Assembly (NCBI GenBank): GCA_035534835.1
Contig: DATLRE010000180.1
Span: forward strand, 1-64,000
Length of the DNA stretch: 64,000 nucleotides
DNA from: Bog-756 sp035534835
GTDB lineage: Bacteria > Actinomycetota > Acidimicrobiia > Acidimicrobiales > RAAP-2
Reading direction: 5' to 3'
Shown here: piece by piece, positions 25,520-34,637 of the stretch
Numbering within the stretch: the stretch's first letter is position 1
Layout of the letters: each line of letters opens with the position of its first letter
The notes under the pieces: model-generated
The model's input: only the letters and a program-made list of their open reading frames with translations
Database searches by the model: none
What the model was told of the DNA's origin: nothing
Program-made: the position numbers and the translations under genes

Positions 25520-26066
25520 GCCCGCCACCTCCGCCGCCCTCCGGCACGCCGCCCCTCCCCGCACCGTCCGCCGGCACGCCCGTGACACCCTGGCCCTCCT
25601 GCGCCAGGACGGCCAGGGCGTCGCCGTCGAGGCGGTACCCGGTCCAGCCCGTCATCGGCCGGGCGCCGATCGAGCGGTAGAAGGCCAGCGCCGGCTCGTT
25701 CCAGTCCAGGACGGACCAGTCGACCCGTGCGTACCCCCGGTCGCGTGCCGTTTGGGCCAGATGGGCGAGCAGGGCCCGCCCGATCCCGCGGCCCCGGTGT
25801 CCGGGGCGGACGTAGAGGTCCTCGAGGTAGATCCCCACGCGGCCCGTCCACGTCGAGAAGTTGCGGAAGTGGATGGCGGTTCCGACCACGGCACCGCCAT
25901 CGTCGGCGACGGTGGCGAACACCACCGGTGCCTCGGCGAACAGTGCGTCGGACAGCATCGCCGCGTCGACCTCTACGGCGTCGGGCTCGCGCTCGTAGGC
26001 GGCGAGCTCCTCGATGAGCTCGACCAGTGCGGGGACGTCGGACGGCACGGCGGCTCGGAGGATCAC
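25509..26066 (-). CDS. GNAT family N-acetyltransferase
   Basis: A 185-residue GNAT protein: VILRAAVPSDVPALVELIEE at the start, the acetyl-CoA loop LYVRPGHRGRGIGRALLAHL (R/Q-x-x-G-x-G/A) and DWNEPALAFYRSIGARPMTGW near the end. This arrangement resembles diamine/spermidine-type acetyltransferases. A Gly-rich tail follows the domain. GTG 26066 overlaps the stop of the upstream oxidoreductase gene (GTGA), so the two are cotranscribed. The substrate is unknown. Confidence 0.88.
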   Translation of the reverse strand: MILRAAVPSDVPALVELIEELAAYEREPDAVEVDAAMLSDALFAEAPVVFATVADDGGAVVGTAIHFRNFSTWTGRVGIYLEDLYVRPGHRGRGIGRALLAHLAQTARDRGYARVDWSVLDWNEPALAFYRSIGARPMTGWTGYRLDGDALAVLAQEGQGVTGVPADGAGRGGVPEGGGGGGLRS

Positions 26067-27031
26067 GGGACGAGCAGGACCCGGCCGAACGCCTGACGGC
26101 TCTCGATGTAGGCGTGGGCCTCGCCCGCCTCCTCGAGTGCGAACCTGCGGTCGATGACCACCTGCAGGTCGCCGGCGGCGATGTCGTCGAGGTGGCGGGC
26201 GATCCCGGCGTGGGCCCGGGTCCCGAGGAAGAGCTCGGCACCGAGGAAGTAACCGACGAGGGTCTGGTTGGCGGCCCGCATGGTCGAGATGTCGAGCAGG
26301 GCCGGCGTCTCGCGACCCGCGTCTCCGAGGGTCATGCACCGGCCGCGGTAGGCCAGGCAGTGCAGGCTGCGCTGGAGGTTGGAGCCGCCCACCGGGTCGA
26401 CGACGACGTCGGCGCCGCGGCCGTCGGTGAGACGCCGCACCTCCTCCACGAAGTCGGTGGTCGCATAGTCGATCCCGTGGTCGAGCCCGAGCCCGGCGAG
26501 CCGGTCGAGCCGTTCGGGGGACGAGGCGGTGGCGAGCACCGTGGCCCCGGCCCGTTTGGCCAGCTGCACGGCGGCGATCCCGACGCCACTGGCGCCGGCG
26601 TGGACGAGGGCGGTCTCGCCGGCCTGCAGCCGCCCGAACTCGAACAGGCAGTCGTCGGCCGTCCCGAAGGGCACGGGCACGCACGCCGCCACCTCGGTGG
26701 ACATCCCGTCGGGGATCCTCCAGCAGAAGGACCGGCCCGTCACCCGCAGCTCGGCGTGGGAACCGTCGACCCCTACCGTGACGACCCGGTCGCCGGGGGC
26801 CAGGTCGTCGACCCCGTCGCCCACCTCGAGCACCCGGCCGGCACACTGGTAGCCGACGACGTGGGGGACCGAGGCGAGGTCGCCGCCCAGCCGGTTCAGG
26901 GTGTCGCCGCCCTCGACGCTGACCGCCTCCACCCGGATGAGGACGTCACCCGGCCCACAGGTCGGGTCCGGCACGTCCTCGTAGCGGAACACGTCGGGGC
27001 CGCCCGTCTCGTAGTACACCGCTGCTTTCAT
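26063..27031 (-). CDS. Zinc-free MDR quinone oxidoreductase
   Basis: A 322-residue medium-chain oxidoreductase. N-terminal MKAAVYYETGGPDVFRYEDV and PHVVGYQCAGRVLEVGDGV form the GroES-like domain; the nucleotide-binding site is LVHAGASGVGIAAVQLAKRAG. The catalytic and structural zinc ligands of alcohol dehydrogenases are absent, as in NADPH:quinone reductases (QorA group). ATG 27031 has GGAGGAGAGCC just upstream, and TAGGGT around 27063 may be its -10. It is cotranscribed with the GNAT gene. Confidence 0.88.
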   Translation of the reverse strand: MKAAVYYETGGPDVFRYEDVPDPTCGPGDVLIRVEAVSVEGGDTLNRLGGDLASVPHVVGYQCAGRVLEVGDGVDDLAPGDRVVTVGVDGSHAELRVTGRSFCWRIPDGMSTEVAACVPVPFGTADDCLFEFGRLQAGETALVHAGASGVGIAAVQLAKRAGATVLATASSPERLDRLAGLGLDHGIDYATTDFVEEVRRLTDGRGADVVVDPVGGSNLQRSLHCLAYRGRCMTLGDAGRETPALLDISTMRAANQTLVGYFLGAELFLGTRAHAGIARHLDDIAAGDLQVVIDRRFALEEAGEAHAYIESRQAFGRVLLVP

Positions 27032-27131
27032 GGCTCTCCTCCGGTCGGCTGCCCGCCACCCTAGGCAGAACACCGTCGTCGGGCGCCCGTCGGCGCGCAC
27101 TGCCGGACCGCCGAGTGCCGTCGCCGTCCGT

Positions 27132-27159
27132 TCAAGTTGCCGTCCCGGGGCGCCGATAG
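27132..27159 (+). promoter_or_regulatory. FliA/WhiG-type (sigma-28) promoter of the GGDEF-EAL gene
   Basis: TCAAGTTG (27132-27139) and GCCGATAG (27152-27159) are placed with exactly 16 nt between TCAA and GCCGAT, one mismatch from TAAA in the -35. The ATG of the GGDEF-EAL gene starts 8 nt after the -10. The same TTCAAGTTG block precedes the PAS-GGDEF-EAL gene at 32133. Confidence 0.7.
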
Positions 27160-27167
27160 GCGTCGAG

Positions 27168-28991
27168 ATGAGTTCCCGCCCTGCAGCCGACACCTCCGAG
27201 CCCGATGCGGACCCTTCGGCCGTGCCCGTGGACGAGCGCGGGGCACTGGGACTCGCCCTCCAGGCCCGCGCCGACGACATCGGGAACCAGGTGGCCGCCC
27301 GGTTCCCCGAGTTCCTCCGCAACGAGGCGTTCGCGTCGTCCCGCCTGGGCACCGAGCTGATCGGACGCTGGCTGTGCACGGACCGCGCCGCCTCGCCCGA
27401 CGAGGAGGTCGCACTGTCCCGGCAGGGCCAGCAGGTGGTGCTCATGGAGGTCGACCTGGGCGTGGCGGTCCAGGGGTACCTGCACTGGCGCGACCTGTGC
27501 ACGGCGGCGATCGCCGAGGACGCGGCACGGCTCGGCGTCGGGCGCGACCTGGTCGACCTGGCGTGCCGGGTGGTGAGCCTCAGCTGCGACGGCGGCATGG
27601 TGCGCACCGTGCGGGCGTTCGACGAGACGCGCAGCGTCCTGCAGGAGCGACTGCGCAAGGAGCAGGCCAATCTCTCCCACCAGGCCCTGCACGATCATCT
27701 GACCGGCCTCCCCAACCGCACGCTGCTCGCCGACCGGCTGCGCCGGGCGGCCCGCAGCGCCGCCCGCACGGGCGCACCTCCCATGCTCCTGTTCCTCGAT
27801 CTCGACAACTTCAAGGCCATCAACGACCGGTTCGGCCACTCGGCCGGGGACAGTCTCCTGATGACGGTGTCGGAGCGGCTCCTCTCCCTGGTGCGGGCGT
27901 CGGACACGGTGGCACGGCTCGGGGGCGACGAATTCGTGATCCTGGCCGAGGACCTCGAGGAGCCGATGACGGCGGCCCGGTCGCTGGCCGAGCGCATCCA
28001 CCAGTCCATGCGGGCCCCGGTACCGGTGGGCGGCCGCGAGCTGCACACGTCGGTGAGCATCGGCATCACCGAGGTCGCGCCCGACGCCGACCCCGACGAG
28101 TGCCTCTCCCAGGCCGATGCCGCCATGTACCAGGCGAAGCGGAGCGGACCGGCCCGCTTCGAGGTCTACGACGCGGCGATCGGCGACGACGCCCGGCGCG
28201 AGAGCCTGGTGGCCGACGAGCTGCGGGTGGCCCATGCCAAGGGCGAGCTCACGCTCGACTACCAGCCGATCTTCCAGATGGCGGGCGGCCGTCCATCCCG
28301 TCTGGTCGGCATGGAGGCGCTCCTCCGGTGGGCCCACCCGGACCTGGGGAGCGTCTCCCCGGGCGAATTCGTGCCGCTCCTCGAGCAGAGCCGCCAGATC
28401 GTGCAGGTCGGTCGGTGGGTCCTCGAGGAGGCCGCCTTCCAGTGCCGGGACTGGCAGGCCCAGGGCTTCCCGGACCTCGCCGTGTCCGTCAACGTGTCGG
28501 CCCGCCAGCTCCAGGACCCCGGCTTCTTCGACGACGTGCAGGACGCCCTCGACGCCTCGGGTCTCGACCCCGAGCACCTCGTGCTCGAGGTGACCGAGTC
28601 GGTGCTCGTGGTCGACATCCTCCAGATCGGCGCCATGATGCAGCGCGTGCGGGAGCTCGGCACCCACCTCGCCCTCGACGACTTCGGCACCGGCTACTCG
28701 TCCCTGCTCTACCTGCAGGGGCTGCCCATCGACCGCCTCAAGATCGACCGGTGCTTCGTGTCGGGTCTGGACGCCGACGACCACGACGGGACGATCATCC
28801 AGACCGTGGTCGACCTCGCCCACCGGCTCGGGATCATCGTGGTGGCCGAAGGCGTCGAGACCCCGGCCGAGCTGCGGGCCGTCGGCGCCCTGGGATGCGA
28901 CGAGGCCCAGGGGTTCCTCCTCGGCCGGCCGGCCGCCGGCCACCTGCACGCACTGGACCGCACGGCCCGGGTGCCGAGCCTGTCCCTCTGA
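27168..28991 (+). CDS. Cytoplasmic GGDEF-EAL bifunctional c-di-GMP protein
   Basis: A 607-residue soluble protein. Residues about 25-165 form an all-helical sensor domain with a conserved-looking GYLHWRDLCTAAI region. The GGDEF domain follows (HDHLTGLPNRTLL, LDLDNFKAINDRFGHS, ARLGGDEF), with inhibitory R-A-S-D five residues before GGDEF. The EAL domain has GMEALLRWAHP, VNVSARQLQD, ALDDFGTGYSSLLYL and VVAEGVETPAEL, so the catalytic residues look complete. It could make and degrade c-di-GMP. No ribosome-binding site precedes ATG 27168, consistent with the leaderless sigma-28-type promoter. Confidence 0.9.
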   Translation: MSSRPAADTSEPDADPSAVPVDERGALGLALQARADDIGNQVAARFPEFLRNEAFASSRLGTELIGRWLCTDRAASPDEEVALSRQGQQVVLMEVDLGVAVQGYLHWRDLCTAAIAEDAARLGVGRDLVDLACRVVSLSCDGGMVRTVRAFDETRSVLQERLRKEQANLSHQALHDHLTGLPNRTLLADRLRRAARSAARTGAPPMLLFLDLDNFKAINDRFGHSAGDSLLMTVSERLLSLVRASDTVARLGGDEFVILAEDLEEPMTAARSLAERIHQSMRAPVPVGGRELHTSVSIGITEVAPDADPDECLSQADAAMYQAKRSGPARFEVYDAAIGDDARRESLVADELRVAHAKGELTLDYQPIFQMAGGRPSRLVGMEALLRWAHPDLGSVSPGEFVPLLEQSRQIVQVGRWVLEEAAFQCRDWQAQGFPDLAVSVNVSARQLQDPGFFDDVQDALDASGLDPEHLVLEVTESVLVVDILQIGAMMQRVRELGTHLALDDFGTGYSSLLYLQGLPIDRLKIDRCFVSGLDADDHDGTIIQTVVDLAHRLGIIVVAEGVETPAELRAVGALGCDEAQGFLLGRPAAGHLHALDRTARVPSLSL

Positions 28992-29032
28992 CAGCCGGTG
29001 CCGGAAGGGCCGGACCGGCCGCGGCGCGCCGG

Positions 29033-30607
29033 TCAGCCCGCCAGTCGGGCGAACGTGCGCTTCTGGGCGGCGTAGAGGCGGGGGAATTCGGCGGCCAGCT
29101 CGTCGTACACGGCGACCGCCGCGGGGTCGGGCCGGTGGGTGGCGGCCACGGGCACCATCCGACGGACCTCGTCCGGGGCGACGGCCCCGAGGGACAGCCC
29201 GGCGATCAGTGCCGCGCCGCGCAGGTTGGCGAGCAGGGGCTCCGCCACCTGCTCGACGGGCCGGTCGAGGACGTCGGCGTAGATCGAACACCACAGCGGC
29301 GAGGAGGCCCCGCCGCCGATGGCCCGGACGGTGCCGAGCGGCTGGCCCACGAACCGCTCGACGGCGCGGGCCAGCCAGCGCGAATTGAGGGCCACCCCCT
29401 CGAGCACGGAGCGCACCAGGTCGGCCCGTGTCGTCCGCAGCGACAGGTTGTGGAACCCTCCCCGGGCCCGACGGTCGTCGACGGGCGAGCGCTCGCCGGC
29501 CAGCCACGGGGTGAACAGCACCCGGCCGCTGCCGGGCTCGGCCGTGGCCGCCAGGGCGGTGAGCTCGTCGAAGGGGGTCGGACCGACGGCGTCCTCACCG
29601 TCGAGGCAGTCCCGGAGCCACTCGAGCGCCCGACCTCCGGACTCCTGGTTGTTGGCGACCAGGCGCAGTCCGGGCAGGATCCCCGGCACGGTCGCCATCT
29701 GGCGCACCGCATCGGTCTTCTTCCGGGGGAACGGGCAGCTGAACCAGCTGGTGGTGGAGATGGCGACGTGGGCCTGCAGCGCGAGCACGGCACCGGCGCC
29801 GACCGAGGCCGAGTGGAGGTCGGGGGTCCCGGCCACGACGACCACGCCGTCGGGCAGGCCGAGCTCGGCGGCCACGTCCGCCCGGACCGTGCCGACCACG
29901 CCCGCCGTGGGCCCGAGCGGCGGGAGCTTGGCCGGCGGCACCCCGGACGCCGCCACCAGGGCGGGGTCGTAGGCGAGGGGGTCGGCGGTGCGGTTGTCGG
30001 TCAGCCACGCGCCGGCCATGGACGCGGCGGTGGCCGACGCGGTCCCGGTGAACCGCATCGACAGGTAGTCGACCGGCTCCAGGTACCAGCGTGCGGCCCG
30101 GGCGACGTCCGGCTCGTCGCACTCGAGGTGCAGCATGTGACCGATCGGGTCGGCACCCGATGTCGAGGGGGCACCGCCGCTGTGCCGGATCCACCGCAGC
30201 GCAGCCGCCGGCGCGTACCCGGCGACCGGGCCACCGATGACGGCGCGGGCGTGGCGCGCGCCGCGGGTGTCCGACCACAGCTGGCACGGGCCGACGGGGA
30301 CACCGGCGGCGTCGACGGGCACGGTGCTCGCCCACTGGCCGGTGCACGACACGGCGACCACCCGGCCCGGGTCGACCACGCCGGAGGCCAGGGCCCGACC
30401 CGCGGCCTCGCGGATCAGGTCCCACCACCCTCCGGCGTCCTGAGTGGCCTCGCCGTCCGGCCCGAGGTGGGTGGGGACCGGCCGGTGCTCGTGCCAGGCC
30501 ACGACCCCGGTGAGGGAGACGAGTCCCACCTTGGGCCCCCCGGTGCCGAGGTCCACGGCCAGGACCCACCGCTCGTCCCGCGGGCCGCCGTGGGCGGGAT
30601 CAGGCAT
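29033..30607 (-). CDS. FGGY family carbohydrate kinase
   Basis: A 524-residue sugar kinase of the xylulokinase/glycerol-kinase family. N-terminal VLAVDLGTGGPKVGLVSLTG is the first phosphate loop, followed by QLWSDTRGARHARAV and later AGTPDLHSASVGAGAV; AIGGGASSPLWCSIYADVLD is the second signature. It phosphorylates a polyol or ketose. Its ATG overlaps the end of the sphingosine-1-phosphate-lyase-like gene by 8 nt, so kinase and lyase form one operon with the lyase first. The partner suggests a phosphorylated lyase substrate, but the sugar is not identified. Confidence 0.88.
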   Translation of the reverse strand: MPDPAHGGPRDERWVLAVDLGTGGPKVGLVSLTGVVAWHEHRPVPTHLGPDGEATQDAGGWWDLIREAAGRALASGVVDPGRVVAVSCTGQWASTVPVDAAGVPVGPCQLWSDTRGARHARAVIGGPVAGYAPAAALRWIRHSGGAPSTSGADPIGHMLHLECDEPDVARAARWYLEPVDYLSMRFTGTASATAASMAGAWLTDNRTADPLAYDPALVAASGVPPAKLPPLGPTAGVVGTVRADVAAELGLPDGVVVVAGTPDLHSASVGAGAVLALQAHVAISTTSWFSCPFPRKKTDAVRQMATVPGILPGLRLVANNQESGGRALEWLRDCLDGEDAVGPTPFDELTALAATAEPGSGRVLFTPWLAGERSPVDDRRARGGFHNLSLRTTRADLVRSVLEGVALNSRWLARAVERFVGQPLGTVRAIGGGASSPLWCSIYADVLDRPVEQVAEPLLANLRGAALIAGLSLGAVAPDEVRRMVPVAATHRPDPAAVAVYDELAAEFPRLYAAQKRTFARLAG

Positions 30608-31988
30608 CGTCCGGGATCGACTGCTGCGCGTCCATCATCTCGCTCATCATCAGGCGGATGAACTCGTCGGCCTCGTCGGTCATCCCTCCGGCGACCCCGC
30701 CGTAGACGGCACCGGACCGGGGCGGCCCGGACTGGGCCGATGCATAGGCGACGGCCTCGCCCAGGTCGCCGGCGAAGGCCTCGGCCACCCCGGCCCGGGT
30801 CTGCGGACGGGTGACGGCCATGTGCAGCGCGTTGGGGTACTGCTGGCCGTTGAAGCGCCACCCCCGTTCGCGCATGGCGTCGTTGACGTGGTAGATGTCG
30901 AACGCGTCCGAGGTGAAGCTGAACAGGAACGACGGGTCGCCCAGGATGCGCAGCTCCGGGTGGGAGCGGACCGAGGCCTGCATGGTGGCCGACGTGGCGA
31001 AGATCTGCTCGGCGTAGCCCCGGTACCCCTCACGCCCGAGCTGGACCATCGACGCCCAGGTGGCGGCCAGGAGTCCGCCCGATCGCGAGCCGTCCATGCC
31101 CGGCGAACAGTACTTGCCGCCGGTCCAGGCGGTGTTGAAGAAGTACTGGGCGTTGCGGAGCGCCTTGTCGCGGAACGAGACGACCGACGTGCCCTTCAGC
31201 GCGTAGCCGTACTTGTGGGTGTCCGCCGAGATCGAGGTGACGCCCGGTACCCGGAAGTCGAACCGGGGGATGTCGTACCCGAGCTCCTGGCCGAAGGGGA
31301 GGATCCACCCGCCGAGGCATCCGTCGACGTGGAGGCCGATGCCGTGCTCGAGGGCGATGTCGGACAGCGCCTCGATGGGGTCGACCGTGCCGTAGCCGTA
31401 GTTGCAGGCCGAGCCGATGAGGGCGACCGTGCCGTCGTCGACGGCGCCCGCCACCCACTCGGTGTCGACCCGGGTCGTGACGGGGTCGACCGGGGCCACC
31501 CGCAGTTCGATGCCGAAGAGATGGCACGCCTTGTCGAAGGCGGGATGTGCGGTCTCCGGCTTGATCACGTTCGGTCGGGTGACGCCCCGGGTGGCCGAGG
31601 CATGGTCGCGGTAGGCGAGCAGCGCGTGGCAGATGCTCCCCGTCCCGCCCGAGGTCACGAGCCCGACCGGCTCGGTGCCGGTGACCGACTCGGCGTGCAG
31701 CAGGTCGAGGGTCATGGCGATGATCTCGGCCTCGAACCGGGTGGCCGACGGGCACATGTCCCGCTGGAGCACGTTGACGTGGGAGAACAGCGCGAACGCC
31801 TCGTTCAGGAAGTCGTAGTGGTCGCGGTCGCCGCAGTACATGGTGCCCGAGCACCGGCCCGACTCCCACGAGCGGTCCTCCTCGGCGGCCATCGAGCGCA
31901 GCGCGTCGAGCACGTCGGCCCGAGGGGTCCCGAGTTCGGGCAGCGTGCGGTGGACGGGGATGCGGTCGGCGTAGGGGAAGGGGCTCAT
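30600..31988 (-). CDS. PLP-dependent sphingosine-1-phosphate lyase-like enzyme
   Basis: A 462-residue fold-type I PLP enzyme closest in motif to sphingosine-1-phosphate lyase: TSGGTGSICHALLAYRDH, ETAHPAFDKACHLFGIEL, HVDGCLGGWILPF and the Schiff-base lysine K259 in SADTHKYGYALKG. There is no N-terminal membrane segment, so it is soluble. The eukaryotic enzyme cleaves the C2-C3 bond of S1P to ethanolamine phosphate and an aldehyde. Whether this one acts on a sphingoid base, another phosphorylated amino alcohol, or as an amino-acid decarboxylase is open. ATG 31988 follows GAGGAG. It is coupled to the downstream FGGY kinase. Confidence 0.85.
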   Translation of the reverse strand: MSPFPYADRIPVHRTLPELGTPRADVLDALRSMAAEEDRSWESGRCSGTMYCGDRDHYDFLNEAFALFSHVNVLQRDMCPSATRFEAEIIAMTLDLLHAESVTGTEPVGLVTSGGTGSICHALLAYRDHASATRGVTRPNVIKPETAHPAFDKACHLFGIELRVAPVDPVTTRVDTEWVAGAVDDGTVALIGSACNYGYGTVDPIEALSDIALEHGIGLHVDGCLGGWILPFGQELGYDIPRFDFRVPGVTSISADTHKYGYALKGTSVVSFRDKALRNAQYFFNTAWTGGKYCSPGMDGSRSGGLLAATWASMVQLGREGYRGYAEQIFATSATMQASVRSHPELRILGDPSFLFSFTSDAFDIYHVNDAMRERGWRFNGQQYPNALHMAVTRPQTRAGVAEAFAGDLGEAVAYASAQSGPPRSGAVYGGVAGGMTDEADEFIRLMMSEMMDAQQSIPDDA

Positions 31989-32133
31989 CGGACGACTCCT
32001 CGTGCGTGCGGCGACGGCCGGCAGGCCGCCCCGGCACGGTACCGCCTGCCCGCGTCCGTGCGGACCGCAGGGCCCCCCGGCGACTGCAACACGTGTCACC
32101 TGGGAGAACGCGTCCGCGAAGGGGCCGTCGGGT

Positions 32134-32161
32134 TCAAGTTGTGGGGCGGCGATGCCGATGC
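32134..32161 (+). promoter_or_regulatory. FliA/WhiG-type (sigma-28) promoter of the PAS-GGDEF-EAL gene
   Basis: TCAAGTTG begins at 32134 and GCCGATGC at 32154, with 16 nt between TCAA and GCCGAT, the same spacing and -35 block as at 27132. GTG 32168 follows the -10 by 6 nt and is in frame with the coding sequence. Confidence 0.65.
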
Positions 32162-32167
32162 CGCGTT

Positions 32168-34441
32168 GTGCAATGGCTTCCGGTGGCGGACCGGGGATAC
32201 CCGGTGAACGGCGACGGACCGGGCCGCGTGCCGTGGGTCCGGGCCGCGTCCGTCGCCCTGGTCCTCTTCGGCGTCCTGCTGGTGGTCAGCGCCCCGGTGG
32301 GCCCCCCGGTGGAGTCGATGGCCGCCGTATGGCTCATCGGGACGGCGACGCTGGCCGTCGGGATCGCTGTCTGGTGGATCCCCTGGGGACGCATCGGACG
32401 CTGGGCCGTGCTCGTCGTGGTCCTCGCCGCCTTCGTCTCGGTCGACCTCGCCTACGTCCTCGCCGTCCACAACGGCTTCACCTACCCGGTCACCTTCGTC
32501 CTGGCGTCCGTCCTGGTGGGCCTCGCCCTGCCCCGGTGGACCGTCGTGCGCCTGGCCCCCCTGCTCGCGCTGGCCTACGTGGTGCCCCTCCTGTTCGTCC
32601 CGGGACCGTTGCGGGCCGTGGGGCTGGCGTCGGCGCTCGTGGTGGTGCCCGTGTGCGTGCTGGTCGGCGAGGCCATCGCCTGGGGGATGGAGCGGTCCGC
32701 CATCGCCGAGGACGAGGCCGCCGAGGGTGCGGCCAGCATCCGCCAGCTGTTCGACGAGGCGCCGATCGGCATCGCCAAGCTCGGTCTCGACGGACGGTTC
32801 CTCGACGTCAATCGGGCGTACGCCGCGATCCACGGTTACCGGTGCGAGGAGCTGGTGGGGACGGCGGTGCGGGACCTCGTGCACCCCGACGACCGGCAGG
32901 CGAACCAGGAGCACATCGACCAGCTGCTTTCGGGTGCCCGTGACACCTTCCACATGGAGCGTCGCGGCGTCCGCTCCGACGGGCGGGTGGTCTGGGTATC
33001 GCTCAACGGGTCGGTGGTGCGCGACGCGCAGGGCGAACCCCAGTTCGTGATCGGCCAGATCGAGGACATCGACGAGCGGCGGGCGCTGCGGGAGCAGTTG
33101 GCCCTGCACGCGGTCACCGACGCGCTGACCGGCCTGCCCAACCGCAAGTCGTTCATGGAGCACCTCGACCCGGCACTCCGACGGGCGGAGTCGAGCGGAC
33201 GGCACGTGGCGCTCATGTTCCTCGACCTCGACCGGTTCAAGCTGGTCAACGACGGCATCGGGCACGACGCCGGCGACCGCCTCCTCCAACGGGTCGGGCA
33301 GCGGCTGGAGCACGCCCTCCGGCCCGAGGACTTCCTGGCCCGCTTCGGCGGCGACGAGTTCACCGTGCTGTGCGAGGTGTCGGGCGAGGAGGACGTGCTC
33401 GAGATCGTGAGCCGCCTCCGCTCGTCGATGGCCACCCCGGTGTCCGAGGCCGACTTCGAGCAGTTCGTGTCGCTCAGCATCGGCGTGGCCCTGTCCACCT
33501 CCGAGTCGATGCTCCCGTCCGCCCTGTTGCGCAGCGCCGACATCGCCATGTACCAGGCCAAGCGGTCCGGACCCGGTCGCTACGTCGTGTACGTCCCGGG
33601 CGACGACGACGCCGGCCGGAACCTGCGGACGTCGAACGAGCTCCACCGGGCCATCCAGGAGCACCAGCTCGTCCTCCACTACCAGCCGTTCGTCGACATC
33701 GGGCGGCTCACCGTGATCGGTACCGAGGCACTGGCGCGGTGGCAGCACCCGACGCGTGGGCTCCTTCCCCCGGCGGACTTCGTCGACCTGGCCGAGGAGT
33801 GCGGTCTCATGGGAGACCTCGGCGCGTGGGTCCTGCGCGAGGCGTGCCGGCAGGGGGCGTCCTGGCTGGCGGCACGCAGCGCGGTCGGCCGGACGAGCCG
33901 TCCGCCCACGATGTCGGTGAACATCTCGCCCCAGCAGCTCGCCGAGCCAGGGTTCTGCGAGCTCGTGGAGTCGGTCCTCGACGAGACCGGCTACCCGGCC
34001 GACCGGCTGTGGCTCGAGATCACCGAGGGCGCCCTCCTGCGGGACCCGGCCGCCGCCATCGCCATCCTGGAGTCGCTGCGGGAGGCCGGCGTCCACCTGG
34101 CCATCGACGACTTCGGCACCGGCTACTCCTCGCTCAGCTACCTGAAGCGGCTGCCCGTCCAGGCACTCAAGATCGACCGCAGCTTCATCGAGCACCTCGA
34201 GACCGATCCGGACGACCGCGCCATCGTCGAGGCCGTCGTGGCCCTGGGCAGGACGCTCGGGCTCGAAGTGGTGGCCGAAGGCATCGAGAAGCCGGGCCAG
34301 GCGATCGAGCTCGCCGCCCGCGGCTGCCACCTGGCCCAGGGGTATCTGTACGGGCGGCCGGCCGACCCGGGCGCAATCGGCCCCTGCCTCCCGATGTTCG
34401 TCGCCGGCTGGGGCTCGAGCAGGCGGCTCGTCCGGCTCTGA
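32168..34441 (+). CDS. Membrane PAS-GGDEF-EAL c-di-GMP protein
   Basis: A 757-residue protein. Residues about 25-170 hold roughly six hydrophobic helices, followed by a PAS domain (IRQLFDEAPIGIAKLGLDGR, then a PAC end with GQIEDIDERRAL). The GGDEF domain has TDALTGLPNRKSF, LDLDRFKLVNDGIGHD and ARFGGDEF. The residues before it read LRPEDFLARFGGDEF, giving R-P-E-D as inhibitory site. The EAL domain has GTEALARWQHP, SVNISPQQL, AIDDFGTGYSSLSYL and VVAEGIEKPGQ. GTG 32168 is preferred because it lies 6 nt after the sigma-28-type -10; GTG 32204 is an alternative without that logic. Domain calls are secure; the dominant activity is unknown. Confidence 0.88.
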   Translation: MQWLPVADRGYPVNGDGPGRVPWVRAASVALVLFGVLLVVSAPVGPPVESMAAVWLIGTATLAVGIAVWWIPWGRIGRWAVLVVVLAAFVSVDLAYVLAVHNGFTYPVTFVLASVLVGLALPRWTVVRLAPLLALAYVVPLLFVPGPLRAVGLASALVVVPVCVLVGEAIAWGMERSAIAEDEAAEGAASIRQLFDEAPIGIAKLGLDGRFLDVNRAYAAIHGYRCEELVGTAVRDLVHPDDRQANQEHIDQLLSGARDTFHMERRGVRSDGRVVWVSLNGSVVRDAQGEPQFVIGQIEDIDERRALREQLALHAVTDALTGLPNRKSFMEHLDPALRRAESSGRHVALMFLDLDRFKLVNDGIGHDAGDRLLQRVGQRLEHALRPEDFLARFGGDEFTVLCEVSGEEDVLEIVSRLRSSMATPVSEADFEQFVSLSIGVALSTSESMLPSALLRSADIAMYQAKRSGPGRYVVYVPGDDDAGRNLRTSNELHRAIQEHQLVLHYQPFVDIGRLTVIGTEALARWQHPTRGLLPPADFVDLAEECGLMGDLGAWVLREACRQGASWLAARSAVGRTSRPPTMSVNISPQQLAEPGFCELVESVLDETGYPADRLWLEITEGALLRDPAAAIAILESLREAGVHLAIDDFGTGYSSLSYLKRLPVQALKIDRSFIEHLETDPDDRAIVEAVVALGRTLGLEVVAEGIEKPGQAIELAARGCHLAQGYLYGRPADPGAIGPCLPMFVAGWGSSRRLVRL

Positions 34442-34637
34442 CCTGCGTCGCCTGCGGGTCGCCCGGACGGACGCGGGCTCCGACGGTCGGTGCCATCATG
34501 GGGGCCCCACGGGTCCCGCGGCGTCGCCGGGCCGCGACGTCCGTCGCGCTCCGGTCGGCCGGAACGGGCCCCGCCTCGTGACGGATCGATGCGGAGTCGG
34601 ATGCCCAGGTCGAGTCTCGCCCGGTGGTGAGCACCTC

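Noticed and set aside
30600..31988. Glutamate/tyrosine decarboxylase assignment
   Set aside because: The S-A-D-T-H-K-Y-G-Y-A and T-S-G-G-T motifs match the sphingosine-1-phosphate lyase group better, though decarboxylation cannot be ruled out.
32168..34441. Start of the PAS-GGDEF-EAL gene at GTG 32204
   Set aside because: GTG 32168 is in frame and at the position expected for a leaderless start after the sigma-28-type -10; the later GTG has no convincing ribosome-binding site.
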